Origin: Candidatus Saccharimonadota bacterium
GTDB lineage: Bacteria; Patescibacteriota; Saccharimonadia; Saccharimonadales; Saccharimonadaceae
Assembly: GCA_009777625.1 (NCBI GenBank)
Contig: WRLL01000003.1
Span: 1 to 63,096 of the forward strand
DNA: 63,096 nt
Direction: 5' to 3'
The position numbers and the translations under genes are program-made. Below are positions 18,086-28,304 of this stretch, in pieces; position 1 is the first letter of the stretch; each line of letters starts with the position of its first letter. The notes beneath the pieces were generated by a model. That model made no database searches, was not told the origin of the DNA, and was given only the letters and a program-made list of their open reading frames with translations.

Positions 18086-20335
18086 TTAACTTTTCTTTCG
18101 ACCTGTCAACGCTGCCCCGACAGATGTCGATTCAACCAGTTTTTGATACACAGGCCCAACGGTTTCTTCAGCCTTTAGAAAAGCTCCGGCAATAACACGC
18201 GTTCGTTGCATAACTTCCCTTGCCATACGCCGATTGCGCAAATCCGGTGACTCCAGCCAGCCGCCCATGAAGGCCCCGTTTGTAAGCCTCCTGAGTTTAG
18301 CCGCGTCCCCTTTCTCGCCCGATTTTTCCAAAAATTCAGCATCAAGGCCAACGCGCTGAATTACTTTTCTCGCTTTACCGCCCCTATTAACAAAAGCTGT
18401 GTTCTGTAGAGCCGCCATTCCGCGCAGCTCTTCGTACTCTGGCTCTTTCATGTCTTTAACGACTTCCGGACAATTTTCGATGACTGCGTCGATCTTGTCA
18501 TCATCCTTGCTCTTGATCCCGCTGACAAAACGCAGCATATAATCATAAATCGCTGTAGCTGGTCTGGATACCGGAATCCGATGGCCCCTGATTTCAACAT
18601 ACCAAGTTTCCATCACCTCGGGCTTCATTTCTGCACGAGCCATTAGCGGGCTAAGCGCGCGCCAGATTACGCCGTTTTTATCGCGATACCTATCGCTCAG
18701 AACGGCTTTGCGGTCCTTCGGAAGCGTCATGGCGTTCTTCAATTCTCCAGCGTTTAAGATATCAAAGGTCGATACTTCCAGTTCGCCATTCGCTGCTGAT
18801 CTGGCAATAATTTCTATTACATCGGACAACGATATGCCACCTTCCAGCTTCTTTTCATACTCGGGATCGTTCGGATCCAGGTCTTTTTTGCTTGCGGCAA
18901 TTTCGTCGCGAATTTCTGGATTACGCGCTAAAATCTCATCTATCAGCTGTCTCTCGCGTTCCGGCCCGTCGTTGTATACAACCAACATATCTATATCACG
19001 TCGACCACGATTGATCTCTTTGCCGTCTTTCTTTACAATGCGCAATCGCGACATGTCGGGCTCTGGATCATCCGGCGCTTTAATGGTACGCGAATGTTTA
19101 TCGTACTTCGCACCCTCTGTAGCCAAGATGGTCGGCAAAAAGCCACCGATGATTTGAACATATTCCAGCAAGCCTTCTTGCTCTAGTCGATCTGTGACCC
19201 TACAGAGCGTTTCAACGTAGCCTTCGGTTTTGTCTCTTTCATGTCCTTCTTTTGCCTCGATTGCGGCTTGTTCGATTCTTTTTTGTCGTTCGATGTATTC
19301 TTCTTCACCAATCGCAGCAAAAACGTTTGCCTCGCCGACAAAAGCCCTGGTATTGCTAATACCAGAATTCCAAACCGCCAATGTGCCGACCACATCTATT
19401 ATCTCGCGGGCAGGTTTCGGCATTGCTTCGCCGGATGTTGTAACCAAGACATCAATGATGTCACGAAGCAGCGTGCTGACTTTACCGCTCCTCAGAACCG
19501 TTTTTATATCACCGTTTTTTAACGCATCGGAAAACTCACGTGCCGCGACTTTTACGACGCCTTCGGTTTTGCGGTAAACATTATCGCGAATTTCTGACAT
19601 TCCTAAATCGCGACCCAGCCTCGATAAGAAATTCCCTAAACTCATCTCGCCCCTGATGACGCGAAAGAGTTCCATTGCCAAAAAAGTCGCCTTGTCCGAC
19701 ATTTCATCGACCGTTGCGCCGATATCAGTTTTAATTGGATTGTAAGTTTCGGTTACATTAGCCAATTCCTCCGGCGTCATTTCGCACAACAATTTGTGAG
19801 TCGCCGCATCACGCTCCCGACTGCGTATAGTGTCGCCGTCCTTTTTGTCGGTCGCCAAGTTGGCCAAAGTAAGCGCCCCGTACATCAACCGCGTTGTCAA
19901 CGGCGGATTACCTGCGTGACTGTAAAATTCCCTTGTATACCAGAACTCGATCCCGAATTGCACGAATGGCCGGGCGGCCGACATGCGTTGAGCTTCTTGG
20001 AAGGCTTTGCGGTCGCCTTCATTTTCTTTGATTTTGTCCCATTTTGTTGGCTCACCTTCGTCGTCGCCTGCGTCTTCTTTCTCCTTATGAGGAATACCAA
20101 AAAAGTCTCTGATGCCGTCAATGCCAAGGTCTTTCCAGCCTCCCTTAAATCTATCGACGCCCACCAAACTGGCTACAGTTCCTGCGACCCCTTGTTCTTT
20201 AATACTTCTTTTTAAGAATTCGACGATTTCACCTAGCGTGGCCTCGACTTGTTCTGAGGGAATATCGGCAAGGGCTTCTCTACCCCCCCCCTTATATTGG
20301 GCGGCGGTAGGCAATGTTTCTGTTACGTCGGACAT
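18086..20335 (-). CDS. hypothetical protein (~750 aa) with a G9 tract near the N-terminus
   Basis: Long ORF; AAQYKGGGREALAD encoded across poly-G at 20283-20291. Confidence 0.7.
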   Translation of the reverse strand: MSDVTETLPTAAQYKGGGREALADIPSEQVEATLGEIVEFLKRSIKEQGVAGTVASLVGVDRFKGGWKDLGIDGIRDFFGIPHKEKEDAGDDEGEPTKWDKIKENEGDRKAFQEAQRMSAARPFVQFGIEFWYTREFYSHAGNPPLTTRLMYGALTLANLATDKKDGDTIRSRERDAATHKLLCEMTPEELANVTETYNPIKTDIGATVDEMSDKATFLAMELFRVIRGEMSLGNFLSRLGRDLGMSEIRDNVYRKTEGVVKVAAREFSDALKNGDIKTVLRSGKVSTLLRDIIDVLVTTSGEAMPKPAREIIDVVGTLAVWNSGISNTRAFVGEANVFAAIGEEEYIERQKRIEQAAIEAKEGHERDKTEGYVETLCRVTDRLEQEGLLEYVQIIGGFLPTILATEGAKYDKHSRTIKAPDDPEPDMSRLRIVKKDGKEINRGRRDIDMLVVYNDGPERERQLIDEILARNPEIRDEIAASKKDLDPNDPEYEKKLEGGISLSDVIEIIARSAANGELEVSTFDILNAGELKNAMTLPKDRKAVLSDRYRDKNGVIWRALSPLMARAEMKPEVMETWYVEIRGHRIPVSRPATAIYDYMLRFVSGIKSKDDDKIDAVIENCPEVVKDMKEPEYEELRGMAALQNTAFVNRGGKARKVIQRVGLDAEFLEKSGEKGDAAKLRRLTNGAFMGGWLESPDLRNRRMAREVMQRTRVIAGAFLKAEETVGPVYQKLVESTSVGAALTGRKKS

Positions 20336-20447
20336 AGTTAGATTATATGTCAACTCTATGAAAGTGCAAGCATAGCCGCCTTAATCAGAATAGGTGAATA
20401 TATTTTAGCTCGCAAAAGAAGGTTTTCTCCGTTAAGTTAAGCCAAGG

Positions 20448-22313
20448 TTATGGCGTAACCATAACATCATCCACCCGAGCCGTCCAAGTCGTAACATTAT
20501 GAAATCGATAACTAGCGCTAATCAGCGGCGAATCGTCCAGTGTATCAAGCTGCTGACCACTGATAATATAATTAAAGTTCGGCCTATACAACGCGATGGC
20601 TGGCGCGTCGCTTAACCACAGTTTGACAAAATCGACGTAGCGGGCTTCGCGGGCAGCTGCATTTGTTTGCATTCGCGCGTTTGATAGAATCAGATCTGCG
20701 CGGGTTGATTTGTAATTCGCAAAGTTTAATCCCGTTGCTAGCGCTTGTGAACTCGACCAATAGGCAAACTCGTCTGGATCAACACCTAAATGCAGCTGAT
20801 AAACCAATACATCGTAACTACGTGGCATCAAATAATTCTGCTGCGCCGTTGCAGGATCGGCCGACGTTAGCTGCGCGTCAATACCAAGCCGTCGCCATTG
20901 ATCAACTAGCGCCTTGGCGACCGGTTCGTAATCGGCGCCTTTGATAGTGACGACGTCCAAAGCAATAACCTGACCGTCCTTTTCACGAAGTTTGTCGGCG
21001 TTCATTACCCAGCCAGCACCTTCCAGCTGTTCGGCTGCTTTTGCTTCCTCAAAGTCGGGTTGTTTTAATTCATCAACTGACGCGAAAATGCCAGGTGACA
21101 TGGGCGTTTCCAGCGCCTCGGGCACATTCAATGTTGAACTATTAGCAGCGTTTTTGCGCAGGCTGGCGCGATCCGTACCGAGCCGGAGGACTTCGCGAAT
21201 GATTTTGTCTGATGTAGGGCCAGTCGAGTTATTGAAGAGCACGAATACGCCGTCAGCCAATGGGGCCTGGATCAGGCGCTGATCACGTCCCAGTTGCTGG
21301 GCAGCCGTCCTGGTACTCAACCCAACAGCCGAATTGATTTCGCCGCGTTTTAGACCATTCATTAGATTCTCTTCGCTTGTGTAAGTCCGAATTGTTAAAG
21401 AAGCGATCCGCGGCCTCTGATCATAATAGCGATCGCTCGGCGCAAAACGCCAGACTTCTTGATCACTGGTCAGAGTTTCTCGCGCCTTGAACACAAAAGG
21501 ACCGCTGCCAATGATCTTGCCGGTGTCTAGTGTTGTTAAATTCTTTAAATCAGCCGGCTTAACCCCTTCAAAAATATGCTGTGGCAAAATGCCAAAGGTC
21601 AGCGCAAATGGAAATGACATGTATGTGTTGGACAGCGTGAATTTGACTTCACGGTCGTTGACCTTGGCGATTTCAATCGTGCGCCAGCCATTGAATAATG
21701 GCGAGCCAACAGATGAATTCTTGATCAGCCCAACTGTGAAGACTACGTCGTCAGCGGTCAATTTCTGCCCGTCCGACCAAATGGCATTGTCGCGTAATTT
21801 GACACTCCAGTTCCGGCCGTCTTCGCTGATCGACCAGGTCGTTGCCAGATCTCCATGCAAACGATTCGTCTCGTCGTAAGTCAACAGGCTGGAATAAACC
21901 AGCCGACTGGCAGCTTTTTCGCTGTCAGTTGCAGCAAACAATGGATTGATAGTAACGATTTTATCAACGACGCCTTCGGCAACTACACCGCCGTTGACCG
22001 CCGAGCTGGTCTGCAGTTCGCGCGTCGCCAGAAGAGATTGCGCAGTAGTCGTCATGATCAACACCGTTATTAATAACAGCCAAATCATTACATGCCGACG
22101 GGCTAATCGCAGATTATTCCAGCGGCTGAATAAGAACTTCCGAGTGTGCTTTAACGACAGGCGACTGGCGCGATTAAATTTTCTCCTGGCAGTTTTAGTC
22201 AGTTTGCCACTGGATTTTGAAACATTAACGTTTTTAATATTCTGAAATTTGGTTTTGCTGGCATTTAACCTTTCCAGCGCGGTGGGTTTTTCTTTTTCAG
22301 GTTTATTACTCAT
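20448..22313 (-). CDS. peptide ABC transporter substrate-binding protein (SBP family 5)
   Basis: LATTWSISEDGRNWSVKLRDNAIWSDGQKLTADDVVFT, N-terminal TM. Confidence 0.9.
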   Translation of the reverse strand: MSNKPEKEKPTALERLNASKTKFQNIKNVNVSKSSGKLTKTARRKFNRASRLSLKHTRKFLFSRWNNLRLARRHVMIWLLLITVLIMTTTAQSLLATRELQTSSAVNGGVVAEGVVDKIVTINPLFAATDSEKAASRLVYSSLLTYDETNRLHGDLATTWSISEDGRNWSVKLRDNAIWSDGQKLTADDVVFTVGLIKNSSVGSPLFNGWRTIEIAKVNDREVKFTLSNTYMSFPFALTFGILPQHIFEGVKPADLKNLTTLDTGKIIGSGPFVFKARETLTSDQEVWRFAPSDRYYDQRPRIASLTIRTYTSEENLMNGLKRGEINSAVGLSTRTAAQQLGRDQRLIQAPLADGVFVLFNNSTGPTSDKIIREVLRLGTDRASLRKNAANSSTLNVPEALETPMSPGIFASVDELKQPDFEEAKAAEQLEGAGWVMNADKLREKDGQVIALDVVTIKGADYEPVAKALVDQWRRLGIDAQLTSADPATAQQNYLMPRSYDVLVYQLHLGVDPDEFAYWSSSQALATGLNFANYKSTRADLILSNARMQTNAAAREARYVDFVKLWLSDAPAIALYRPNFNYIISGQQLDTLDDSPLISASYRFHNVTTWTARVDDVMVTP

Positions 22314-22320
22314 GCCATTC

Positions 22321-22536
22321 TCATGCAATAATTAGTCCAGCCACCAGACTTAACACAAAGATTACAGCAATGACGATTGTTGCCTCATAAAGATTCTTTT
22401 CCAGCCCGCGACGAGCCGTGAATAGTTCGCCCGATGCGCCAAAGCCAGCGCCCAATGTTGCGCCACGACTTTGCAAAAGGATCATTAGAACCATCAGAAT
22501 GGCGCTGACCACTGTTACGATATTTAGGATACTCAT
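22321..22536 (-). CDS. secG: preprotein translocase subunit SecG
   Basis: LMILLQSRGATLGAGFGASGELFTARRGLEK. Confidence 0.88.
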   Translation of the reverse strand: MSILNIVTVVSAILMVLMILLQSRGATLGAGFGASGELFTARRGLEKNLYEATIVIAVIFVLSLVAGLIIA

Positions 22537-22919
22537 TTAGTTCCTCCTTTGCTTTCAGCCACCTCGTTTACGTTGCTTATCAAATAGTTTACCAGACTTA
22601 GGACGATTCCGCCAACAATTGCCCAACCAAAACTCATCTGCAAACCCGGCACTATTTTAATTGTCAGCCAAACCATCAAGCCGTTGATGACCAACATGAA
22701 CAGTCCCAGCGTCAACAGTACAAACGGCAATGACAGAATTGTGATAAGCGGCTTGATTATGGCATTAATAACAGCAAAGACTAGGCCCGCCAGCAGATAA
22801 GTCGCTACAGATGTCGCTAATGTAACATCAGCTGCGTGCCCAAACAGCCGTACAACAATCCATAGGCCTAGAGAAGTTAGCGCCCAGCGCACCAGAAATA
22901 ATGTGATTTTTGTCATCAT
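22533..22919 (-). CDS. phage holin family 4-like / PF04020-type membrane protein
   Basis: Four TM segments, VINAIIKPLITILSLPFVLLTLGLF. Confidence 0.8.
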   Translation of the reverse strand: MMTKITLFLVRWALTSLGLWIVVRLFGHAADVTLATSVATYLLAGLVFAVINAIIKPLITILSLPFVLLTLGLFMLVINGLMVWLTIKIVPGLQMSFGWAIVGGIVLSLVNYLISNVNEVAESKGGTK

Positions 22920-22961
22920 TGTTCGTCAATTTTAGCATATTCGCTTGATTGGTGCAATTTG

Positions 22962-24170
22962 TTACAGGTCCGTCGACAAGCGACCCGACAGGTTTTCAAT
23001 ACTGTCTTCCTTCACCAGAATGTTGTCCTCAATCCGAACGCCAATTTCTTCGTCGGCAATGTAGATGCCAGGTTCAACGGTCAGTACCATACCGGGTTGG
23101 AAAGTGGCCGGTTCGCCCGATGGATTGTGGAGTTCGCCTAATGGATCGTGAACGTCGATGCCCAGACCGTGCCCGATAGAGTGCGGATAATACTTGCGAA
23201 AATCGCTGTCATTTTTCATTAGGTCAAGGGATTTTAGCGCTCTTTTAATAATCTCATCAGATTCTTTCATGTAAGTTTTGATAACGCCGCCCGGTTTGAT
23301 CAGGTCGACAATTTCGGATTGTGCGTTTTGGACGGCCGCATGAACGTCTTTTGCCCGCTGCGAAACCTCGCCGAACGCGTAAGTTCGCGTCAGGTCAGCG
23401 CAGTAATTGCCGTAGCGGGCGCCAACATCCATCAACACCAAGCTGTCTTTCTTTAATCCCACGCGGTTGGCGTTATAGTGCAAGGTTACAGCACTTTTAC
23501 CGCTGGCAATAATAGGATCGTAAGCATGCGCGGCGCCAGCTCGTTCGAACTCGTAGCTGAACTTTGCTTGAGCTTCGTACTCAAAAATGTAGTTCTGCAA
23601 TTCGTTTTTCACCATGTCGAAGGTCGCGCACGTCAGGTTGATGGCGCGGCGCATCATCATGATTTCGTCTTTGGTTTTGATGGCGCGAAGTTTTGCCAAG
23701 GCTGGTCGCAAGTCTTTGACTTTAGTGAAAATCTTTTTTAATTGCGCGTGGTTTTTCGCGATAGACGGATTCAAAATAAATTCGAAATCGATTTGGTTGG
23801 CCGGAAAAATTGTCCAAACTTCGCCATTTTTCTTTGCCAAGTTTTTCAAGAATTCGCTGGCTTCGTCACGTGTGATAATAGCATCTGCGCCACTGATTTT
23901 CATGGCTTCTTCAGCCGATAATGAGCCGTTGAAAATCTGCGAGATTTTGCTGATATCAGGTGCGATCAAGGTCGTTTTTTCTTCCGTGATGACCACGCGC
24001 CAATCGGCCGCTTCTATGCCGGTCAGGTACCAAAAATTGGCGTTCTGCGTGAAAGGAAAAGCTTCGTCGTTAGCTTTTTGCATTTCGGTATGAGCCGATA
24101 GGATGATAGGCGTGCCATTGCACTTTTCAAGTAATTTTGCACGATTGATTTTGAAGAAATTGGCGTCCAT
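22962..24170 (-). CDS. Xaa-Pro aminopeptidase (M24)
   Basis: LVLMDVGARYGNYCADLTRTYAFG, HSIGHGLGIDVHD, LTVEPGIYI. Confidence 0.93.
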   Translation of the reverse strand: MDANFFKINRAKLLEKCNGTPIILSAHTEMQKANDEAFPFTQNANFWYLTGIEAADWRVVITEEKTTLIAPDISKISQIFNGSLSAEEAMKISGADAIITRDEASEFLKNLAKKNGEVWTIFPANQIDFEFILNPSIAKNHAQLKKIFTKVKDLRPALAKLRAIKTKDEIMMMRRAINLTCATFDMVKNELQNYIFEYEAQAKFSYEFERAGAAHAYDPIIASGKSAVTLHYNANRVGLKKDSLVLMDVGARYGNYCADLTRTYAFGEVSQRAKDVHAAVQNAQSEIVDLIKPGGVIKTYMKESDEIIKRALKSLDLMKNDSDFRKYYPHSIGHGLGIDVHDPLGELHNPSGEPATFQPGMVLTVEPGIYIADEEIGVRIEDNILVKEDSIENLSGRLSTDL

Positions 24171-24179
24171 TGTGCCCTC

Positions 24180-24884
24180 CTACTTCTCAACTCGAACTTC
24201 ATTCAGCCAAATTTTACTGGGCCGCGACAAAATGAACACCACGACATCCGCTAGATCGTCCGGCTCAGTGAAACTGTCGGTCGGGAAGATATCGTCGCTT
24301 TTTCGGAACATGTCAGTGTTGGTACCGGATTGATAAACACCGGCAATTTGGATCGGGTCATCTTTCGTATCGAGACGCAGCACGTCGGTAAAACCTCGCA
24401 TGCCGTACTTGGCTGCGGTGTAAACACTCTGGCCGGCCTGCGCCACAACGCCGGATTTGCTGATGACGTTGATGATGGCTGTGTCTTGGCGATTCTTCAT
24501 GTGGCCGAGCAGTTGGCGCGTTAGCAGAATTTGGCTGGTCAGGTCGGTATTGATGACTTCAGTAATTGTTTCTTCGTCAAGCGTCGTCAGGCCGCCAGTT
24601 TTTTGCCAGACGCCGGCGTTGTTGATTAGGATGTCGATCTGGTTCTGCTCGAGAATTTCCTCGGCAACGGCGCGACGTTTCTCGTTGTCATTTATATCGA
24701 AAGCAAAAGTTTGAACTTCCTGTGCACCATTTTCTTCGCAAAGTTTTTGCACTTCATTTAGTTTTGTTTGATCACGTCCGAATAGAATTAGTTTGGCCTT
24801 TTCTTTTGCTAATTTTATTGCGATGCTGCGACCGATGCCGTCGCTGGCACCAGTGATTAGGATGGTTTTACTTGGCAATTTCAT
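24180..24884 (-). CDS. SDR family oxidoreductase
   Basis: ITGASDGIGRSIA, NNAGVW, YTAAKYG. Confidence 0.9.
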   Translation of the reverse strand: MKLPSKTILITGASDGIGRSIAIKLAKEKAKLILFGRDQTKLNEVQKLCEENGAQEVQTFAFDINDNEKRRAVAEEILEQNQIDILINNAGVWQKTGGLTTLDEETITEVINTDLTSQILLTRQLLGHMKNRQDTAIINVISKSGVVAQAGQSVYTAAKYGMRGFTDVLRLDTKDDPIQIAGVYQSGTNTDMFRKSDDIFPTDSFTEPDDLADVVVFILSRPSKIWLNEVRVEK

Positions 24885-24948
24885 TTGGCCTCCTGATTAA
24901 GAATTTTACTGGATTACATTATTTATTTTAGCACGATCGGGCAAGTAA

Positions 24949-25500
24949 TTACCTGCCTTTTTTAACAATGCGTTTGCGATATTCGCCCTCCATCATCAAC
25001 GAATCACGCCGCGCGGTATCAAGGAAAACTTTTCCGTTTAAATGATCGGTTTCGTGTTGGGCAACATGTGCCGGAAAGCCCTCGAGGACTTCGTCATGCT
25101 CCTTAGCATTTTCATCCAGCCATTTGATGCGAATTCTTTTGTAGCGCGGGACTTGACCAAAGATGCCCCCCCCCGTGTTGGCGCCGCAACTTTGGCAGGC
25201 TTCCCACATGCCGATACGTCGGCCGAAAGTTTCGACTATCTCAGGATTAAACATAATCTGCTCAAAACGTTCTAAGTCCGGTCGATTTGGCGTCGGTTTG
25301 ATTCCGATGAACGAGATTGCTAAATCGCGACCGACTTGATTGGCCGACAATCCAACACCAGCCGCTTTGCTTTCGTTGGTAAATTTTAATTTTTTGATAA
25401 AATTCTGAATTTCGTCTGATAGGATTTCTTGTTTGGTTAAGCGTTTGGTGACTTGACGCAGGATTGGATTACCTAGACGGGTTATTTTAAGTGGTTTCAT
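24949..25500 (-). CDS. def: peptide deformylase
   Basis: GVGLSANQVG, HVAQHETDHLNG; metal-box region EACQSCGANTGGGIFG with G9 tract. Confidence 0.88.
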   Translation of the reverse strand: MKPLKITRLGNPILRQVTKRLTKQEILSDEIQNFIKKLKFTNESKAAGVGLSANQVGRDLAISFIGIKPTPNRPDLERFEQIMFNPEIVETFGRRIGMWEACQSCGANTGGGIFGQVPRYKRIRIKWLDENAKEHDEVLEGFPAHVAQHETDHLNGKVFLDTARRDSLMMEGEYRKRIVKKGR

Positions 25501-25564
25501 AAAAAGTGCCTCTCTTAAGAATTGTATTTAATTACTCAATCGCACTTATTTGTAGGTCATGAAC

Positions 25565-27118
25565 TTATTGTACCATATTTTGTTTGATTATTTTGGCTTT
25601 GGATTGGCCGACAATTTCAGCAATTTCAGTTTCGGATGCTAATTTCATCCCCGCGACCGAACCGAATTTTTTGATAAGTTTTTTACGGGTCATCGGACCG
25701 ATGCCAGAAATTTGTTCCAGCGCGTTTTCGGTTTGTTTTTTGCCGCGCAAGGTTTGGTGATAGCTGACGGCGAAACGATGAGCTTCTTCGTCGAGACGGG
25801 CGATGAGTTTGGCGATGTGATCATCAGTCCCAAGTTCGATTGTTTGATAACTTGCGCTGTCATTCCGGACTTGATCCGGAATCCAGCCATCTGCGTCATT
25901 CGCCGGTTTATCCGGCAAATCCAGTCTTTTATTACTGGATTGCCCGGTCAAGCCGGGCAATGACGCATGAGAGCTGTTAAGCACAGCGATTACAACACGT
26001 GCATTGCGACTGTGATCGCCACTTTTATTTCGTCCGAGAAACGGAATATTCTCAGAATTAAGTAAATCCGCCACCGCGTTCAATTGTCCAATCCCACCGT
26101 CAATAATCACCAAATCTGGTCGTCCCCAATCCTTCAAATGTTTCAGCCGACGCGTGATAACTTCACGCATGGCGGCCATGTCGTCGTTCCGATCGCGCGA
26201 GATTTTGAATTTGCGATATTGGCGTTTGTCGGCCACGCCGTTGGTCGCCACGACCATCGACGCCACGTTATTGGTTCCGTTGATGTGGGAAATATCGTAT
26301 GCTTCGATGCGGCGCGGAACTTTTTCCAGATTAAGTAAATCGCGCAGGCCGATGAGCGCTCTATCTTTTGAAATGTCGAGGAATTCTTCGCGGCTGAAAA
26401 CGATTTGGCGACGCAGCTCGTTTAGGTCGCGCAGTTGGTTGCGTTTGGTTGCAGCGAGTTCGAAATTGTGATTTTTTGCAGCCGCTTTCATTTCCTTTTC
26501 GATTTCGTTTTGGACTTTGACGCGATTGCCTTTGATGTAGCTGATTAATTGGCGTAAGGATTTTTTGTAGGCAGATTTTTGCGCCGCCGTTTCAACGTTT
26601 GGCACCAAACCGAGCTGCAGTAATAATGCTGATTTCAATTCCGACTTCTTTGTAAAGTAAGGAAAGATTTTGCGCAGATAACGCAGCGCATTCTTGACTG
26701 CACCGCCACTGTAAAACGGGCCAATATACTCCGCGCCATCGTCGATCGGCTGACGTGTAAAACCGACGAACGGCAGATCGCTTTTTATGTCAATCCGCAC
26801 GTAGGTGGCCGATTTGTCGTCGCGCAGGTCGATGTTGTAGCGCGGCATGTAGCGTTTGACCATTTCGGCCTCGAGGAACAGCGCGTCGAGCTCGCTGTCG
26901 GTTTCGATCCAGTCGGTGTCGGTGATTTCGTGGACCAGCGCCAGGGTTTTGGCGTCCATGTCTTTTTTGCTTTGGAAGTATTGTCTCACACGATTCTTTA
27001 ACACCGCTGCTTTCCCAACATAAATAATTTCGCCGCTGGCCGATTTATGGAAATAAACTCCTGGGCTTGACGGCAGGGTTTTTAGTTTGGCACGCAGTCT
27101 ATCGTTCATAATGATCAT
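25565..27118 (-). CDS. uvrC: excinuclease ABC subunit C (UvrC)
   Basis: GIY-YIG domain SSPGVYFHKSASGEIIYVGKA, YDISHINGTN, LVIIDGGIGQLNA, C-terminal HhH; contains an in-frame repeat insertion. Confidence 0.93.
   Translation of the reverse strand: MIIMNDRLRAKLKTLPSSPGVYFHKSASGEIIYVGKAAVLKNRVRQYFQSKKDMDAKTLALVHEITDTDWIETDSELDALFLEAEMVKRYMPRYNIDLRDDKSATYVRIDIKSDLPFVGFTRQPIDDGAEYIGPFYSGGAVKNALRYLRKIFPYFTKKSELKSALLLQLGLVPNVETAAQKSAYKKSLRQLISYIKGNRVKVQNEIEKEMKAAAKNHNFELAATKRNQLRDLNELRRQIVFSREEFLDISKDRALIGLRDLLNLEKVPRRIEAYDISHINGTNNVASMVVATNGVADKRQYRKFKISRDRNDDMAAMREVITRRLKHLKDWGRPDLVIIDGGIGQLNAVADLLNSENIPFLGRNKSGDHSRNARVVIAVLNSSHASLPGLTGQSSNKRLDLPDKPANDADGWIPDQVRNDSASYQTIELGTDDHIAKLIARLDEEAHRFAVSYHQTLRGKKQTENALEQISGIGPMTRKKLIKKFGSVAGMKLASETEIAEIVGQSKAKIIKQNMVQ
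25858..25967. repeat. palindromic interspersed element inserted in uvrC
   Basis: 34-nt arms TGCGTCATTCGCCGGTTTATCCGGCAAATCCAGT / revcomp TGCGTCATTGCCCGGCTTGACCGGGCAATCCAGT plus an adjacent third partial copy. Confidence 0.88.
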
Positions 27119-27129
27119 TATATCAAATA

Positions 27130-27720
27130 TTATATCTTGCCCTGTTGGCGCAATAGACGTTGTCCGAGATCTTCACGCTTTCTCCAAATCCTCTCATCCA
27201 GGCACCACGGCTGCCCAAACGACCACCGATCAAAATCCTTTGGCAATCCTGGCGGCTTAACTAATGAAACACCTAGTATCTCTCCATGGCGCACTGTTCG
27301 ATCGACCATATAACTTTGCGCTGCAACGATAGCTTCCAATGGCAGATCCAGTTCAGCCATAATGTCACGCATTTCTTCGAGAGCAGCATAGGCCGACAAC
27401 CCCGTTCCAAAAATGCCTGAACGGCCACTGCTGGTTGGGTGCAACTTTATTGGTTCAACATGTACATTATTTGAACCGTACAGAGCATGCAAAGCAGCAG
27501 CAGTCAACTCCTGCGCAAGAATTGTTCGAGGCTTTCCTTGCTTATCTATATATAGCTCGTCAAGAACGTGCTCTGCAATAATCCTATTTACACTGCTAAG
27601 TCTATTACCCCCCCCCGTACCAAAGTCAAAGGCGGTTATCGTCTTGATCGGTTCAATTATTTTCGGATCTGACGGTTCATAAAGGCCAGTGAATGCACTC
27701 TCGATATACACTTCGCTCAT
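27130..27720 (-). CDS. hypothetical protein with G9 tract
   Basis: ORF; TAFDFGTGGGNRLSSVNRI. Confidence 0.6.
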   Translation of the reverse strand: MSEVYIESAFTGLYEPSDPKIIEPIKTITAFDFGTGGGNRLSSVNRIIAEHVLDELYIDKQGKPRTILAQELTAAALHALYGSNNVHVEPIKLHPTSSGRSGIFGTGLSAYAALEEMRDIMAELDLPLEAIVAAQSYMVDRTVRHGEILGVSLVKPPGLPKDFDRWSFGQPWCLDERIWRKREDLGQRLLRQQGKI

Positions 27721-27764
27721 ATTGTTACCATAAGATATTTTGGACACATTGTAAAGCCGCCATC

Positions 27765-28304
27765 TTAGAACAAAGTCTGCTGCTCACTCGCCTGGATAGA
27801 ATTGTTGCCCTCAAAATTCCAATGCAGTGCGTCATCAGGAAATCTTTTTCGCAAATATTTCTCCAACTCATCAATCATAATCGCCTGGCTTTTCACCAGT
27901 TTTTCTTTCGCGGTTGGTAAATCAAACCACGCTGCGCGGTCAATTTCCGGAAATGTCTGCATTTGCCCCGATTTTGGCGGCCATTCGATTTCGAATGTGT
28001 TGCTTTTGATTTTGCTAACATCGAAATCCCTATTACCGGCGAAGACATGGATAATTTTGCCGCTGGTTTTGATTTCTTTTAATGCAAAGTATTCGACGTT
28101 CGGCGCTGGGCAGCTGGTTTCTTCCTTAAATTCACGTTTGGCAGCCGTTAACGGTTCTTCGGCCGCTGGATCGAATTCGCCTTTGATAACCGACCAGGCG
28201 CCGTTGTCTTTGCGGGCCCAGAACGGACCGCCCATGTGGGCCAGCAGGACTTGTGCTTCTTTGTTTTTGATCTTGTAAAGTAGGATGCCAGCGCTGGTTT
28301 TCAT
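27765..28304 (-). CDS. NUDIX hydrolase
   Basis: GEFDPAAEEPLTAAKREFKEETSCP Nudix box. Confidence 0.9.
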   Translation of the reverse strand: MKTSAGILLYKIKNKEAQVLLAHMGGPFWARKDNGAWSVIKGEFDPAAEEPLTAAKREFKEETSCPAPNVEYFALKEIKTSGKIIHVFAGNRDFDVSKIKSNTFEIEWPPKSGQMQTFPEIDRAAWFDLPTAKEKLVKSQAIMIDELEKYLRKRFPDDALHWNFEGNNSIQASEQQTLF

